Shown one piece after another: positions 1-10,944 of a DNA stretch of 64,000 nucleotides; position 1 is the stretch's first letter; the number at the start of each line of letters is the position of its first letter. Position numbers and translations under genes: made by a program. This DNA comes from Thinopyrum elongatum. Its lineage: Eukaryota > Streptophyta > Magnoliopsida > Poales > Poaceae. The DNA is taken from contig CM022303.1 in the NCBI GenBank assembly GCA_011799875.1, positions 730,742,970 through 730,806,969 on the forward strand, written 5' to 3'. The notes under the pieces are model-generated. The model was not told the origin of the DNA. It did no database searches and saw only the letters and a program-made list of their open reading frames with translations.

Positions 1-1
1 G

Positions 2-1897
2 ATCCCGATCAGCATCCACCAATGGAATAAGCCTAAGAGCAAAGACCCTCAAGTGTCTTTTGTCAATGATAGACAGAAAGATGATCTTTGGACCGTGCTG
101 AAGGCAAATTTCACCCTACCGCCAGAGGAGGATCCGGATAAGCCAGTTATAGAGCCATTGGTCAAGGCTCATGCTCTTAAGAAGATGGCAGATCTGTTCA
201 GGAGGTGGAAGAATGAGTTGAAATTAACGTTTGTCGACAAAGGGAAGACTCCAGAATTCACCGGCCGATTTGAGAAGATAAGAGATCACTGGCCCGCATT
301 TGTGGCCCACAAGACATCGGAGAAGAGTAAGAAGATGTCAGCGACAAACAAGAAAAATGCTGCAAAGAAGGAGTATCAACATCGCACGGGGTCAGGTGGC
401 TACCTCAAAGCCCGGCCGTTGTGGGACAAGGTTGAGAAGGACCTGCTTGATAAAGGGGTCGAACCAGAGACATTGAACTGGCCAGACCATTCAAGGACTT
501 GGTTCTTCGGGGTTGGGGGAACCTTGGACCCTGAAACAGGGAAGTGCCGTTGGACGAAGGAGCAACTTGAAATACCCGTCAAGAAGCTTCAGAAGTATAT
601 CGCCGTAGCGCAACAAGGGACGTTCGTTCCCGACAGAGAGAACAACGAGCTCACACAGGCCCTTGGGAATCCTGAGCACCCAGGACGAACACGAGGCACG
701 GCAGGCTTCGTTGCGTGGAAGGAAGGGTTTCCCAGCGCAGGCGGTTACAAAACCCGGGAGAGGAGGAGGAAAGTGGAGCAGACCGAACTGCAGAAGCTGA
801 ATGCAAGGGTACGAGCGCTAGAGGAACAAGCACTAGTTCAGAGGCAGCGACCTGCCAAAGCTACCCCAGAAGCTACCCCGCCATCTCAGCGGAGAAGCAG
901 CGTGGCTTCCACCGAGCTCCTTCAGCAGCCTCACTTCACGGCTCCCAGCTACCCCGTGGATGCTATCACGGAGGCTCAAGATTGCCACCTTATGGCGCAA
1001 TGGCAGCACCTCAAAGTCAAGGCGGCTGTCGGCTCTGTTGCACCTCCTCAACCCGGCGCAACTTTTCACTGCCTTCCGATTCCAGAAGGCTATGCTGTTG
1101 TGATGGTCGATGAAATAACGGAGGGATTTGAGGAGCTCAAGCTTCACCACCCTACCGGTGAAGGGGAGACTCAGCTGGGTCTTGCTCTAAAGACTCCATG
1201 TCTATGGCGGAAGGAGCTCATCAACCTTCCAAACTGGACGCCTCCGCCTCCTCCTCCGGCGAGTCAGGGCACTCCGCCTCCTCCTCTGCCTCCTCCTCTG
1301 GCGAGTGATCAGGGCACTCCGCCTCCTTCTCCGGCTGCTCCGGAGCGTGGCAGCACTCCGCCTCCTTATCCAGCTGCTCTGGCGCGTGGCGGCACTCCGC
1401 CTCCTTCTCCGCCTGCGCCGGCGCGTCCAACCATCCCGCCTCCTTCTCCGCCTCGTCAACAACAGCGGAAGATAGCCGCCGCCGCTCCGGCTGCTCCGGC
1501 GCGTCGTAGCACTCCGCCTCCTTCTCCGCCTCGTAAGCAACGAAGGAAGACAGCTGGAGCCGCTCCGGCTGCTCGGCCGGCGTCTAGCAGTACAGCCAGA
1601 GGCGGGAGGCAATACAAATTCGGTCCATCTATCAAGCCTCTAGATAGATTACCATATGACATGACCGAGGAGGAAAACGAGGAGATCTGTCACGCCCAAG
1701 TGAAGGACTTTTTTGCAAAGAAAAATCCACCTCCGGAGGAGAAGATGGATCCGGTGAAATTGAAGCGCACTTTGAAGAACCTGAAGCGACCACCACCGCC
1801 TCCGCCGGATGACAACCATGTCCGCACTCTGAAAAAGGCAGTGGAAGGAGCGCGCCGGTCGGGAACTACTTCAAGTGATAAAAGGTTACAACAATGA
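2..1897 (+). pseudogene. CACTA ORF2, long first part with proline-rich domain
   Basis: The frame is open from base 2, so the exon runs in from outside the window. The GTG at 53 is not a real start. The first residues (IPISIHQWNK) match the second copy of this protein near 57043. The product is a CACTA-encoded accessory protein of unknown function. Order of parts: a conserved basic/aromatic region with KTPEFTG, RDHWPAFV and NPEHPGRTRG; a short coiled-coil-like stretch (RRRKVEQTELQKLNARVRAL); a long Pro/Ala-rich tract with repeated TPPPSP units at about 1237-1590; and a second charged region with another proline run at 1789-1809. The frame closes with TGA at 1895-1897, while the homologous continuation is in another frame from about 1875. 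A small frameshift there is likely, so I call it broken although 630 codons are open. Confidence 0.85.
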
Positions 1898-2308
1898 AGA
1901 AGAGGGAAAAAAATTCCCTAGCTCGGCGAACAGGCAAACCAATCGTGCCCCCCCGCTCAAGGTGTCTACCGATATCGTCGCAAATCTGCCGGGGATGCTG
2001 CCCGGTACCAATCCTGGTGATTACCTGCCTGACGATGCACATTTTGATACAATGGAGGTGGACGAACACAAATACCAGTACGGGAAGCCTCTCGTCAGAC
2101 CTGGTGATCCTCCTCCAACAACGATGATGCGAAGATTCCATAAGTGGTACATGGACACCTGCAAGTCCGGGAAGGATATTTTGACGCAGAGAGTTAAAGA
2201 GGTGCACGACCTCGTTGGAATTGATCTGTTGTCTGTTCCATTTGAGGAGTTCTTCCAGTTTTTCAATCAAAAGGACCTTGATAAAATAATCATCACTTGC
2301 TACTGTCT
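1875..2308 (+). pseudogene. CACTA ORF2 linker exon ahead of the protease domain
   Basis: This frame continues the CACTA ORF2 protein after the frameshift near 1875-1897. It contains NLPGMLPGTNPGDYLPDD, FHKWYMDTCKSG and an acidic/aromatic end, and stays open to a good splice donor (CT|GTAAGT at 2309). The next exon begins after TTATGCAG at 2398, in a matching phase (CT + A gives Leu). In related grass CACTA proteins this region links the proline-rich part to the Ulp1-like domain. I infer a single gene with the preceding exon. No independent function can be assigned. Confidence 0.7.
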
Positions 2309-2398
2309 GTAAGTACTATACTTCTGTAATTAAGTCTCTATATATAGCTCAGCTCTTTCATTGCATGTATATATAATTATCCTCACTATATTATGCAG

Positions 2399-3367
2399 AT
2401 TGAAGATCGTCGAATGCAGAAATGCACAAATCTATGATATTGGGTTCATTAACACAAATCTCATAGATGAATGGACGGTTACATATCATGCGAAAGAAAC
2501 CGAGGCCAACTTGCTACAATCGTTGCTTAAAAATCAAAACAAAGATAAAATACTCTTTCCTTACAACTTCAAGTGAGTGTTACTGTCTTCTGCATATTCA
2601 GTTTCCCTTATTACTCGAGGTTATAGTAATGTAATTAATGAGTTATGCATGCGTGCGCAGCTTCCACTTTATTCTCCTAGAGATTAAGCTTGAGCAGGGA
2701 CTAGTAACCGTTTTAGACTCAAGACGAAAAGATCCCAAGGAGTATGCGGCCATGACTGAAATGCTCCAGAAGTAATTTCAATCGATCATTATTGCACCAT
2801 ATCGGCAACTTTGGTCATTTCCTAATATCAAGTAATTATTTTCTTTGTCTCGCAGGGTTTGGAAAGTGTTCACCACAGAAGCTCCGGGATTGCCGGGGGA
2901 GCTGTGATTTACACACCCGAAAGTAAGTACTACTCGCTAGTTCTGCGCATCTCCCATTGATTCTAGCTAGTTTCATCAATACTGCTTATAATGCTTGATT
3001 ATCAGTTTAATTGACCCTTATTTCTCGTAAAGTGGTTGTGGCAGGAAGGCGGGAATAATTTTTGTGGATACTACATTTGCGAGTACATCTACAACACGAC
3101 GACCTCTAAGCGGGGCTACTCTGAAAAACAATATGAAGTGCGTAAGCAATAATATTCACAATTTTATTTTATTACCATCATTTGTGTTGAGTTTCATTCA
3201 TATATATGTATTGACCCCCTTCTTCAAATTAGATTTGGCAGATGCGGGATGAACTCCTACCACAAGATCGCATAAAAGCAATTCAAGAGGAATTGGCGGG
3301 ATTCATTCTTGACCACATCATCAATCCAGCCGGAGAATACCATGTGGAACTTGACATCAAATGTTAG
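2399..3367 (+). pseudogene. Ulp1-like cysteine protease domain of CACTA ORF2 (five exons)
   Basis: Five short exons with GT-AG borders can be followed: 2399-2572, 2661-2771, 2856-2922, 3033-3137 and 3233-3367. Together they encode a C48/Ulp1-type (SUMO-protease-like) fold as found in many plant CACTA and Mutator-like elements. The expected catalytic residues are visible: His in NFHFILL (codon 2665-2667), Asp in VLDSR, Gln in WQEGGNN (3042-3044) and Cys in NFCGYYICE (3063-3065). The exon at 2856-2922 carries an in-frame TGA at 2905-2907, so a full-length product would need readthrough. The protein ends at TAG 3365-3367. Its role in transposition is unknown; a deSUMOylating activity is an inference from the family. 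Confidence 0.82.
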
Positions 3368-3742
3368 GGATTGTAAGAGATCTTATATTGTATATATGTA
3401 GCTAGTAGCGTCGGATAGATATACGAAAACTTGTTGTTCGACCAATCTCTCGGAGAAGGAGGAGGTCGATCACTTCTCTCTGTATATGTTCATGACGATC
3501 TTGTGTACTTAATGGTTTCCTTCATTTGCTTACTAGCTAGCGTGTCGAGTCCTCTCTATACGTTAGTACGTAGCGTCCCAGCACGGAGATAAGAGAGGAC
3601 ACTTCTCTCTACTATTAGCTACTAACACAATATATGAAACCCCTAAATTAACCCTACAAAACCCCCCAAACCCTACACCCCCCCCCCCCCTTAAAAAAAA
3701 ACACAAAAACCCCAGCTCCTGAGCTGCTGACACGTGGATGAT
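3368..3742 (+). other. 3' flank of CACTA ORF2, no gene seen
   Basis: This stretch holds the presumed 3' untranslated region of the CACTA gene, a C-rich tract (about 3677-3693) followed by an A run, and no open frame that resembles a protein. Confidence 0.6.
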
Positions 3743-3951
3743 CTTTGGTCCCGGTTGGTGTTACCAACCGGGACTAAAGGCCCTCCTCTCTGGGCTCGCC
3801 GCAGCGGCCACGTGGAGCCCCATCTATCCCAGTTCGTATAAGAACCTGGACTAAAGGTGTTGGGCTTTAGTCCCGACCCTTTAGTCCCGGTTCCCGAACC
3901 GAGACAAATGGGCCTTATGAACCGGGACAAATGGGCCTTTTTCTACTAGTG
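3743..3951 (+). repeat. CACTA subterminal repeats and right terminus
   Basis: A 38-bp near-palindrome at 3743-3780 pairs CTTTGGTCCCGGTTGG with CCAACCGGGACTAAAGG. Further TTTAGTCCCGG or GAACCGGGACAAATGGGCC motifs follow at about 3859-3940, up to the CTACTAGTG end. In En/Spm such subterminal motifs are bound by an element protein needed for excision. That role is inferred here. Confidence 0.88.
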
Positions 3952-4081
3952 ATTTTTCTCTAGCCAAGGTGGAGGAGACGACGTTGCGAGCGGATTATTG
4001 AAGGAAGGATATGCTCTATGTATGAAGATTGCGCAGTCCAACCCAAGATTCCATGATCATTAAGTCGTACACTGAGAGTAC

Positions 4082-4850
4082 GATTTTTTTCTGAAACAGA
4101 GGCAAAAGACATGCCTCATTCAGTAATTAAGAAGAGTTTAGAGTACATAATACCGGCTCCACAACATAGCCCGTTGGAAAAAACAAATATGAATTACTCT
4201 CGCGGCATGATGATGCTCAGGTGCCTAGCCCCCGCGATGACCCAAGTTTTGGCCTCTTCCTGGATAAACTTTAGCATGTAGTAGGACGGCGTCGATTTCT
4301 TCTTAAAGACTCTAGCGTTTCTCTCGTTCCAAATGTCCCAACAGACAGGCATAGTGAGTGAAGCCATGGCCTTCCGGTTTACAGTATTGGGCTTGGACAT
4401 GTTTGTCCACCAACATTTGACGTTGCCTTCCGTCGCCCATCGGTTTATCTCCAGAGCCCCTAATCCAATCCAGTCCTTGACCATTCTCCAAACGCGCAGC
4501 ATGAGCCGACATTTAAAGAAAAGGTGGGCGGCTGTCTCGTTTGCCCTCCTGCAAAGGGTGCAGAGGCCACAATTTTCCCAACCCCTCTTCTCCAATCTAT
4601 CCGCCGTCCATATCCTGTTTTGAAGCACCAGCCAAGAGAAGAACTTTGAGTTGTACACAGAGATATCAAAGAGTAGGTCAAGAAGGCCGACGCCAAGCCC
4701 ATGACTTGACACATAGTGTTTATCCAGCTGCGTGTGCTACTGTGGCCGCGCTTTGGGACGTCAGGACCGACATAGGAGGTGATGTTGGGTGGTAAAAAAT
4801 CTTGATGATTGTCGTGGTGCACGTGGATGATTTTTTCCATCTTATATGCC
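4082..4850 (-). mobile_element. LINE (non-LTR retrotransposon) 3' fragment
   Basis: The minus strand ends in an A run (T run at 4083-4089) directly after a short 3' untranslated region, and upstream encodes a reverse-transcriptase-associated zinc-binding domain. The element is 5' truncated, as LINE copies usually are. The left edge is set by the poly(A). The right edge near 4850 is approximate, and I could not find the flanking target duplication. Confidence 0.75.
4194..4712 (-). pseudogene. LINE ORF2 C-terminus, RT zinc-binding (zf-RVT) domain
   Basis: The open frame of about 170 residues contains FFSWLVLQNRIWTADRL, then CGLCTLC, then HLFFKC. This is the Cys/His pattern of the zf-RVT domain found after the reverse transcriptase in plant LINEs. 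It is followed by the WDIWNERNARVFKKK motif common in these C-termini and ends with a stop at 4194-4196. The frame breaks upstream of about 4700, and the endonuclease and reverse transcriptase domains are absent. It is a dead fragment. Confidence 0.85.
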
Positions 4851-7496
4851 GAAACACTATTATCAAGATATGTTTGCGTTGATTTTCTAGTATATCACTC
4901 CAACAGTCGGATATGTTTTGTAGTTTTAGTCAGATTTTGTTAACAATAAGCCAGGAAAGTAATACTGAAATTTCCCGGCAAAGTAATCTCTTCATGAAGC
5001 CATCCTAGTCGACTACAGAAGATAGGTATTTAGGACCTAGCGTATTCAATCAAGAATTCCTCCAATTTGAGCCTGAACTCGTATTCATATCATGTACGTG
5101 ATTCAGCGCAAATCCAAGCCAAAGCCAAACAGATGGACCGCCGGCCTGAACCGGCAGACACATGTTAAAAGAAACAATTCTCCCCTACCAACAGACCAAA
5201 CATACTAAGAATATATGTAAATGAGGAATCATTGGTAGAGATAGGAAATCAGAAATGGAGAGACGAGGAGCTATAGAGTTGGAAGCAGGAAGCTTACGGC
5301 CAGCTGTACGCAGCGCTGCAGTTCTTCTTGCCGTTGCTTCGTCAATGGGAAAGCCGGCATGGATCGATGCACATGACTGAGATGACACGGGAAGGACGGG
5401 GCTTGGGAGGCTGCGGCGGTGGCGGCGCAAAGGCATAGGCAAAACGGCCGGGATAGCATAGTGGTGCTAGGGCTTTTTTTTCTTACCGAACGGAACGGCG
5501 ATGCACAGGGGAACATTTTTTTTTGGTGCCACAGGGGCACATGTTAATCATTGGTTTGGTTATGGAATCATTTCACGGGTTGGGTACATGAAATCTTACG
5601 GTTCAAATTAGTCCGTGGTAATTGTTTTAAAAAATTGGATGGTTAGATGTTTTTGTTTTTTGGGATTTTCTAGACTATTTCTCTATTTTTTACCCATATT
5701 ATGCTTTTAGTATAATAGTAGAAAATAATAGAAGTTTCAGTGTTTAGATGTACATATTTGACCGAAATTTTGGGCAGAGATTACATTTTCTCACCCCATA
5801 CCGAAAACCGTTTATTTCACAAATTTCGAAAGAAGTTTTTTTCCCTGGCTATGGTACGAAAGTTTATCAACAATGAACCGTCTCTCTGGGAGTGATTACC
5901 CATCCACGTATTGCCGTAGTGTGAGAATATGTCATTTTTGGAGATGCCCTAACATGGCGCCTGCACCAGCACCAACGCTCAAGGTCACATCCGGCTCCCC
6001 GGGGACGACGGCCCACCCAAACACCCAGGCAGCGGAGGCCTACTGCTCCACCCACCTCGTTGCGCCATTTGTGCCACTCCCAATTGTGAGCCAGCAATTG
6101 TGGCACCCCAGATTACCGTGCCTACATGGGCATCTACCCACTAATGCTTCGTCGACCCAACACATACCGGGTGGTGGTACTGATTAATAGTACTATTGAA
6201 AAGCCGAAGCCGTAGCTGTTCGACCCCGGACGAACTCATCATCCCGGCAAAAAAATCACTCAGTGCCGGTGCCGTAGTTTGAGAATATGTATTTATGGCA
6301 TCCACAATCCTTTAGAAGAAACCATAAGAGATAAATAAACGATCGAGTTGACTGCATATATGCCAGAGGGCGAACGAACGACCTAGCAGACGGAGCGCCA
6401 CGGATCCATCCGGCCACACATACTCTTTTTTTTTTACAGAGGCTACACATACATTTGGGTCTGCGAGTTTCACTCTAGCCAGCTCTACGAGTTCTGAAAC
6501 AGAAGGGAAAATGCCTTCAAATGAGGCGATGATGTGGAAACTTGATGGATTCAAACATAAAAATAGTAACTCTGGCATTCATAGCGAGCATGCTAATATT
6601 GGTACCGAGAGATTTTAATCCCAAGAACATGTACGTACGGTGCGAGAAATGAAATCTGGTTACAAACAACCAACCGAACGAACCAACACAACAGCCAAGC
6701 GTTAGACTTGCCTACATGCATGCACAGTTGCACACAACTCCCGCGAATCAGCTAACCCGTTGATCCATCACATTTTGCTCCCCTTGCACCTTGATGACGA
6801 CGACCATCTTTGCGCGGCGGCGGCACCATTGGCCGCCAGACGGAGGGAGCCTTCAGAGATTTGCTACAGAGGGAGAGGAAGAGGAGGGGGAGGTGAGGAG
6901 CAAGTGAAGTGAGAGTCGCACCCTCCTTGCTGCTGGAATTTAAAGGCCACACTCGCAGATCATCCACTGTAGTATTTTTATCATTTTTGTTTCTAGAATA
7001 GACATCATCCATGTTACTGAATCAAGCAGTAATAGCGCTGCTACTACTACTGCTGTTCATGTTGAGGACCTGTCAACGTACCTCATTACATTTCTTCTAT
7101 TTCTTTTTTAGCTAAATTGTTGCAAGAGATTTATTTTAGAAAAAAATAAATTTAGATTATTGCATGGAGTACGTTTAGCATTGATTGTTTTTGCCAAATA
7201 ATGATCACAAGCAGCTTTAGACATGTTGGTTTCTAGCTGTGCATGCATGTGATGGCGGAAGCCATGTCAGACTGTACATTCAGGTATGCCATCCCGTGAC
7301 CGTGAGTGAGGGGTTGCGAAGTCATGTGGCGCTGGTTGCTTCTAGGCTGCAGCTGCTGTCTCTTCTGTCGCCTCCGGGTCCACCACTCTGCCTCTCTCTC
7401 CCTTAAAAGTTCCTTCACATGCATGCACAGCTCTCTCACAAGCTCGCTCTCTCTCACGCTCTTTCACATGCGTGCACATAGGACACTGCTCTCTCT
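4851..7496. other. Unassigned intergenic DNA
   Basis: I find no gene, clear transposon boundary or RNA gene here. The base composition varies, with AT-rich DNA at 5540-5870 and a purine-rich stretch at 6870-6930. A minus-strand open frame at 5540-5271 ends at a possible splice donor (GTAAGC) and could be a gene-fragment exon, but the peptide is not one I recognise. A GAGAATATGT-containing motif occurs at about 5920-5940 and 6280-6295, which hints at old repeats. Confidence 0.4.
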
Positions 7497-7592
7497 CCTC
7501 ACATCAGAGGCAAGTAGCCCCCATTGGCCGATGGTGCCACACTGTGGCTGGGTAGGTTCAATCGCAGGTATCCGTTCCAGCAACGACACGGC

Positions 7593-7838
7593 ATTTTTTT
7601 TTGCCTCAACTAAGTACAAGCTCTAGCATCTATTCGGACGCGCGCACACACACACCACAACTCACACACCCCTGACTATGCGCCTAAACCAGACCTACAA
7701 CCTATACCTCCAACCGTCTTGTGAGACTTCCGAAGTCCTGGACTCCTGGAACGACGGCCACGTCGTCCTCACCTGTGGCTTCAAGAAGTCGAGAGGTACC
7801 TGCGAGATTTATTAGAACTGTTCATAACAGTAACAAAT
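7593..7838. other. Copy A-specific insertion of about 240 bp
   Basis: Copy B passes directly from GCAGCGACATGGCATGTG to CAAATATTCCTCTACAGG over about 40 bases. Copy A has a longer stretch here with a T run, a CACACA run near 7645 and no recognised gene. I cannot tell from the sequence alone whether it is an insertion in A or a replacement. Confidence 0.5.
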
Positions 7839-8220
7839 ATTTCTCTACAGGAAAGCTGCACGGCAGTAACAGGAACTGGGATCAGTGGCGACTTGCAGAA
7901 CAGTGGCTGCTAAATCATGTGGCAACAGAGACAGGTGTGTGACCAGTACCAATGCCTCACAACAGTACTCCAGTGACGGGTCACATACCTGCTCCACTGA
8001 CCGATATTGTCGCCCATCGCTAACCTCTGGCTTTTTTTTTTGGCTCTAAGAGCTACCTGGGGCTGAACTGTACCAGTTCGGCTGCAAGCTACCGTAAGCC
8101 GAACTATAGTATAGTACTAGTTCACCTATGCACAGAGTAAATATAATAAACACAATCTCAAAGGACATTGTTAAGTCAATTATATACATTAAAATTTAGC
8201 AGTAAATATATAATGCAAGA

Positions 8221-8430
8221 TTAGTTAAAGTACAAATTTAGATTCACTAGAATCCGTCCTACCTGGTGCTCGTCCAATAAAAATTCGCACTCACAATCTC
8301 GGCTGCTAATCAACTGCGTATTAGCATCATCCTCCACACGCCTCCCGACAATACGAAGAAGCACGACCGGAACGACGGCGAGGTGAGGAGACCTTATTCC
8401 ACGCCGATGGCGACGCCATCGTCTCGCCAC
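8221..8430 (-). pseudogene. Conserved exon-like ORF of copy A, unknown product
   Basis: The minus strand encodes a 69-residue peptide with an Arg-rich start and the core RIVGRRVEDDANTQLISSRD, then CECEFLLDEHQ followed by GTAGGA, a plausible splice donor. GC-rich DNA with an AAACCCTAA-like motif lies upstream, which resembles a plant gene promoter and leader. The same ORF is kept at the same length in copy B. I do not recognise the protein. It may be the first exon of a captured or broken host gene. A transposon-derived leader is the alternative. Confidence 0.4.
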
Positions 8431-8957
8431 CGCCGATCGGAAACAAACCCTAACTTTATTCCTAACCCTACCACCACCGGACCGGAGCCCTGGGGTCCCC
8501 GCCCCCTCCCCGCACCAAAGTGACAGACAGAGGGAGAAGGGGCCCGCGGTCTAGCTGGGGAAGAGGGTAGATCGGCCGCCGCCCCTGGCCGCCTAGGTCA
8601 CAGTCGCAGGTTGCTTCATTTACCTTAAGAATAGACGGCAATGCTTTTGATATGACACGTATGGGATGCGCTTATTGGTGCAAAAAAAAAGGGGGTAAAG
8701 CAAAGCCGCTTTGGATCTCTAAGACAAGTGAGGATCGTCAAAGGAGGCATAGTGTTGCATGATTTGTGGGGAGCCAGCCTGCCGCTTTGCTTTTCTTTAA
8801 GGGAGTGACTACGGCGCAATTGACTTAGATAGTTTCGAACAACGTTTTAAGTCAAACTTGAAAAACTTTGACCACCGATATTGTTTTAAATATTTAGATT
8901 GTAAATATGAAAATCATATGCATATATTTGTCTCGATAAGTATTATCAAAATATTAT

Positions 8958-10428
8958 TGTAGGATCTAAGTATATCGACCAGAGGGGGTGAATGGGAGAT
9001 TTAAAATTTCTTTTGGAACTTCAAAACTCTCAGCACATCACAACAGAATTAACTATCAGAAGCAGTACAACGAGAAGATAAGCTACTGAAGGAAAACACT
9101 TAGACGACGGAACAAAGCAAACAAAGATAAGAAATCTATCAGACCAGAGGCTAGAAGAATAACTCATAGCGTCACATGAGGAGCTTGCGGACATAATAAA
9201 AAATCATCCTGAGAACTATGAGAATTAAAATGAAACTAAACATGATATCAATTTAGATAGAAATGCACGAGGTAAATGAACATACAGAGTCACTGATGAA
9301 CAACCACACGAGAGATAACTTAACCAAATGATAATTACTGAAAGTAATGCGGTAACAATTGTGCTCGATGGCGACTAGTTTTTTCTTCGACCAGTTCACT
9401 CTTCTGGAAAAGAGCTACGTTTGGTTGGAGAGACTTGTGATTGAACACATGAGCAAACTTCTCTCCGTCCTATTCTCCTCAACTTGAGTTGATTTTACTC
9501 GTGGTAGATACTTCTCGTCAATCTCCAAACCTTCAACAGAGTTTGTCTTCGGTGATCACAATTACTCTTTGTCACTCTAGACAGATGCCTAACTGTCTAT
9601 AGAGTATGCATCTCTCAAGAGTAATAGGCTCAAGAACTCTCAACCACTATCTAATTTTTTGGCTTTGGGGTTTTCTCTCAGAAGAATTCTCTAAAATCTC
9701 TCAGAGAGGGGTGCCCAGACAACACTTGTCAAATCACGTGGAGCAGCCAACCAGCAATGATTGGAGGGGGTGGCTATTTATAGCTGGAGAAACACCGACG
9801 GTGAAATGACCTATCGGGGCCTGTGGCCTAATCAATGGCCAACCGACACGTTTCCAATGGCTGGATTTCAAACTCACACGACAACTTTACTTGAGGAACA
9901 AGTAAAGCTGACTCCACTGCTTGAGTATTTCTCTTGAAGCCCAGAAGAACTTCGTGTCTGCCATACGAGTAATAACTCAATGCACGTAGAGATTTCTATC
10001 AACTCACTTGGGATATATCTCGGTTAAGCATCAGCATAGACAAAAGTCTCGAAACACTTGAACCCCTCTTAATAGTACAGTGGTCCTATGACTCAATTCA
10101 AGAACATGAAACTACAAAAAAGAACAAAGACTTGATGCGGTCTTCATTCTTCGCTGCAGTCAAATCTCTCGGACCGCACTCCGTGGCAATTGCTTCAGCT
10201 CACCAATATTTTTAGGGGTCAAATCCAACACACAAACTTCTCGGTAGCATACTCCTCGAAGCTTTAACATACTTCTCTACAGCGCAGGTAACTCTCGCAG
10301 AAATGTATATTAAACTTCTCATAACTCCAGTGGCCATATTTCTCTGTGTGCACTAGCAAACACATTAGTCCCTCACTGTTTTGTCCAACAATCCCCAAAA
10401 CACTCAGGGGCACTAGATTGCACCAACA
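8958..10428 (-). mobile_element. LTR of minus-oriented retrotransposon (copy A)
   Basis: The plus strand starts TGTAGGATCTAAGTATATCG and ends GCACCAACA, so the minus strand runs TGTTGGTGC to CCTACA with the canonical TG...CA ends. A TATA box (CTATAAATAG on the minus strand) lies at 9774-9783. A polypurine tract adjoins at 10429-10442, which makes this the 3' LTR of an element reading leftward, with its body to the right. The length is 1471 bp. The family was not identified. Confidence 0.7.
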
Positions 10429-10442
10429 ATCTCCCCTTTTTT
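10429..10442 (-). other. Polypurine tract beside the copy A LTR
   Basis: On the minus strand AAAAAAGGGGAGAT directly precedes the TGTTGGTGC start of the LTR. This is where plus-strand DNA synthesis would be primed. Copy B has lost it in a deletion of about 30 bases. Confidence 0.75.
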
Positions 10443-10944
10443 GTATGATAGTTGACAAAACAGTTAAACATCGAGTAGATATTTATCATAACATGTGGAA
10501 GGTGACGTGCGGAGTTGTAAATAACTCGAAGATATAAAATAAGCTTCCCTAAAATGTATGCAGTATTGAACTATTTGCTTTAAATAACCTACATATTTAG
10601 GATAAACTGTTGGAAAGATATTTTGATATCATCGAGAATAATGGATTGAACTGAAGAATAATATGATCGAAGAATAATCGAGTGCATCCAAAGGGAACAC
10701 TGATAATAATTCCACCTGCAAAATAAGTTTCGAGGAATAATATGGCAGGATGGGTTATTAACATTGCATAACTGTCTCAGATTATCATGAGAGTTTTACA
10801 ACACGATAAGAATCAAAGTGAATGACATGTGTTGTAAAGTCGACAGAAAAACCAACCCTGCAAAAGACCGTTTCTAAACTCTCGATGTCTTCTCCCCCTT
10901 TTTGTCAACAAGTGTCAAAAAGGTGTAAAAGAACATGAGGCAGT
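10443..10944 (-). other. Retroelement 3' non-coding DNA (copy A)
   Basis: AT-rich DNA between the stop codon of the minus-strand ORF and the polypurine tract. It matches the corresponding part of copy B (about 18975-19475) and has no convincing reading frame. Confidence 0.55.

Larger units (their letters stand above)
1..3951 (+). mobile_element. CACTA (En/Spm, DTC) transposon, right-hand part
   Basis: The right boundary is visible: the plus strand ends in CTTTTTCTACTAGTG at 3951, which is the reverse complement of a CACTAG-type terminal inverted repeat. Just inside lie subterminal TTTAGTCCCGGTT repeats, and upstream is an ORF2/Ulp1-like gene of the kind carried by grass CACTA elements. The left end lies outside the window, so the 3-bp target duplication (ATT follows at 3952-3954) cannot be confirmed. 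The transposase gene must lie to the left. It belongs to the same superfamily as the CACTA at 21964-57845, but its subterminal motif differs (TCCCGG rather than TACCGG), so it is a different family or subfamily. Confidence 0.93.

Noticed and set aside
1202..1612. Minus-strand Arg/Ser-rich frame
   Set aside because: Antisense of the proline-rich tract of CACTA ORF2.
5185..5540. Host gene first exon on the minus strand
   Set aside because: An open frame with a possible donor, but the peptide is low-complexity and unrecognised, and no second exon was found.
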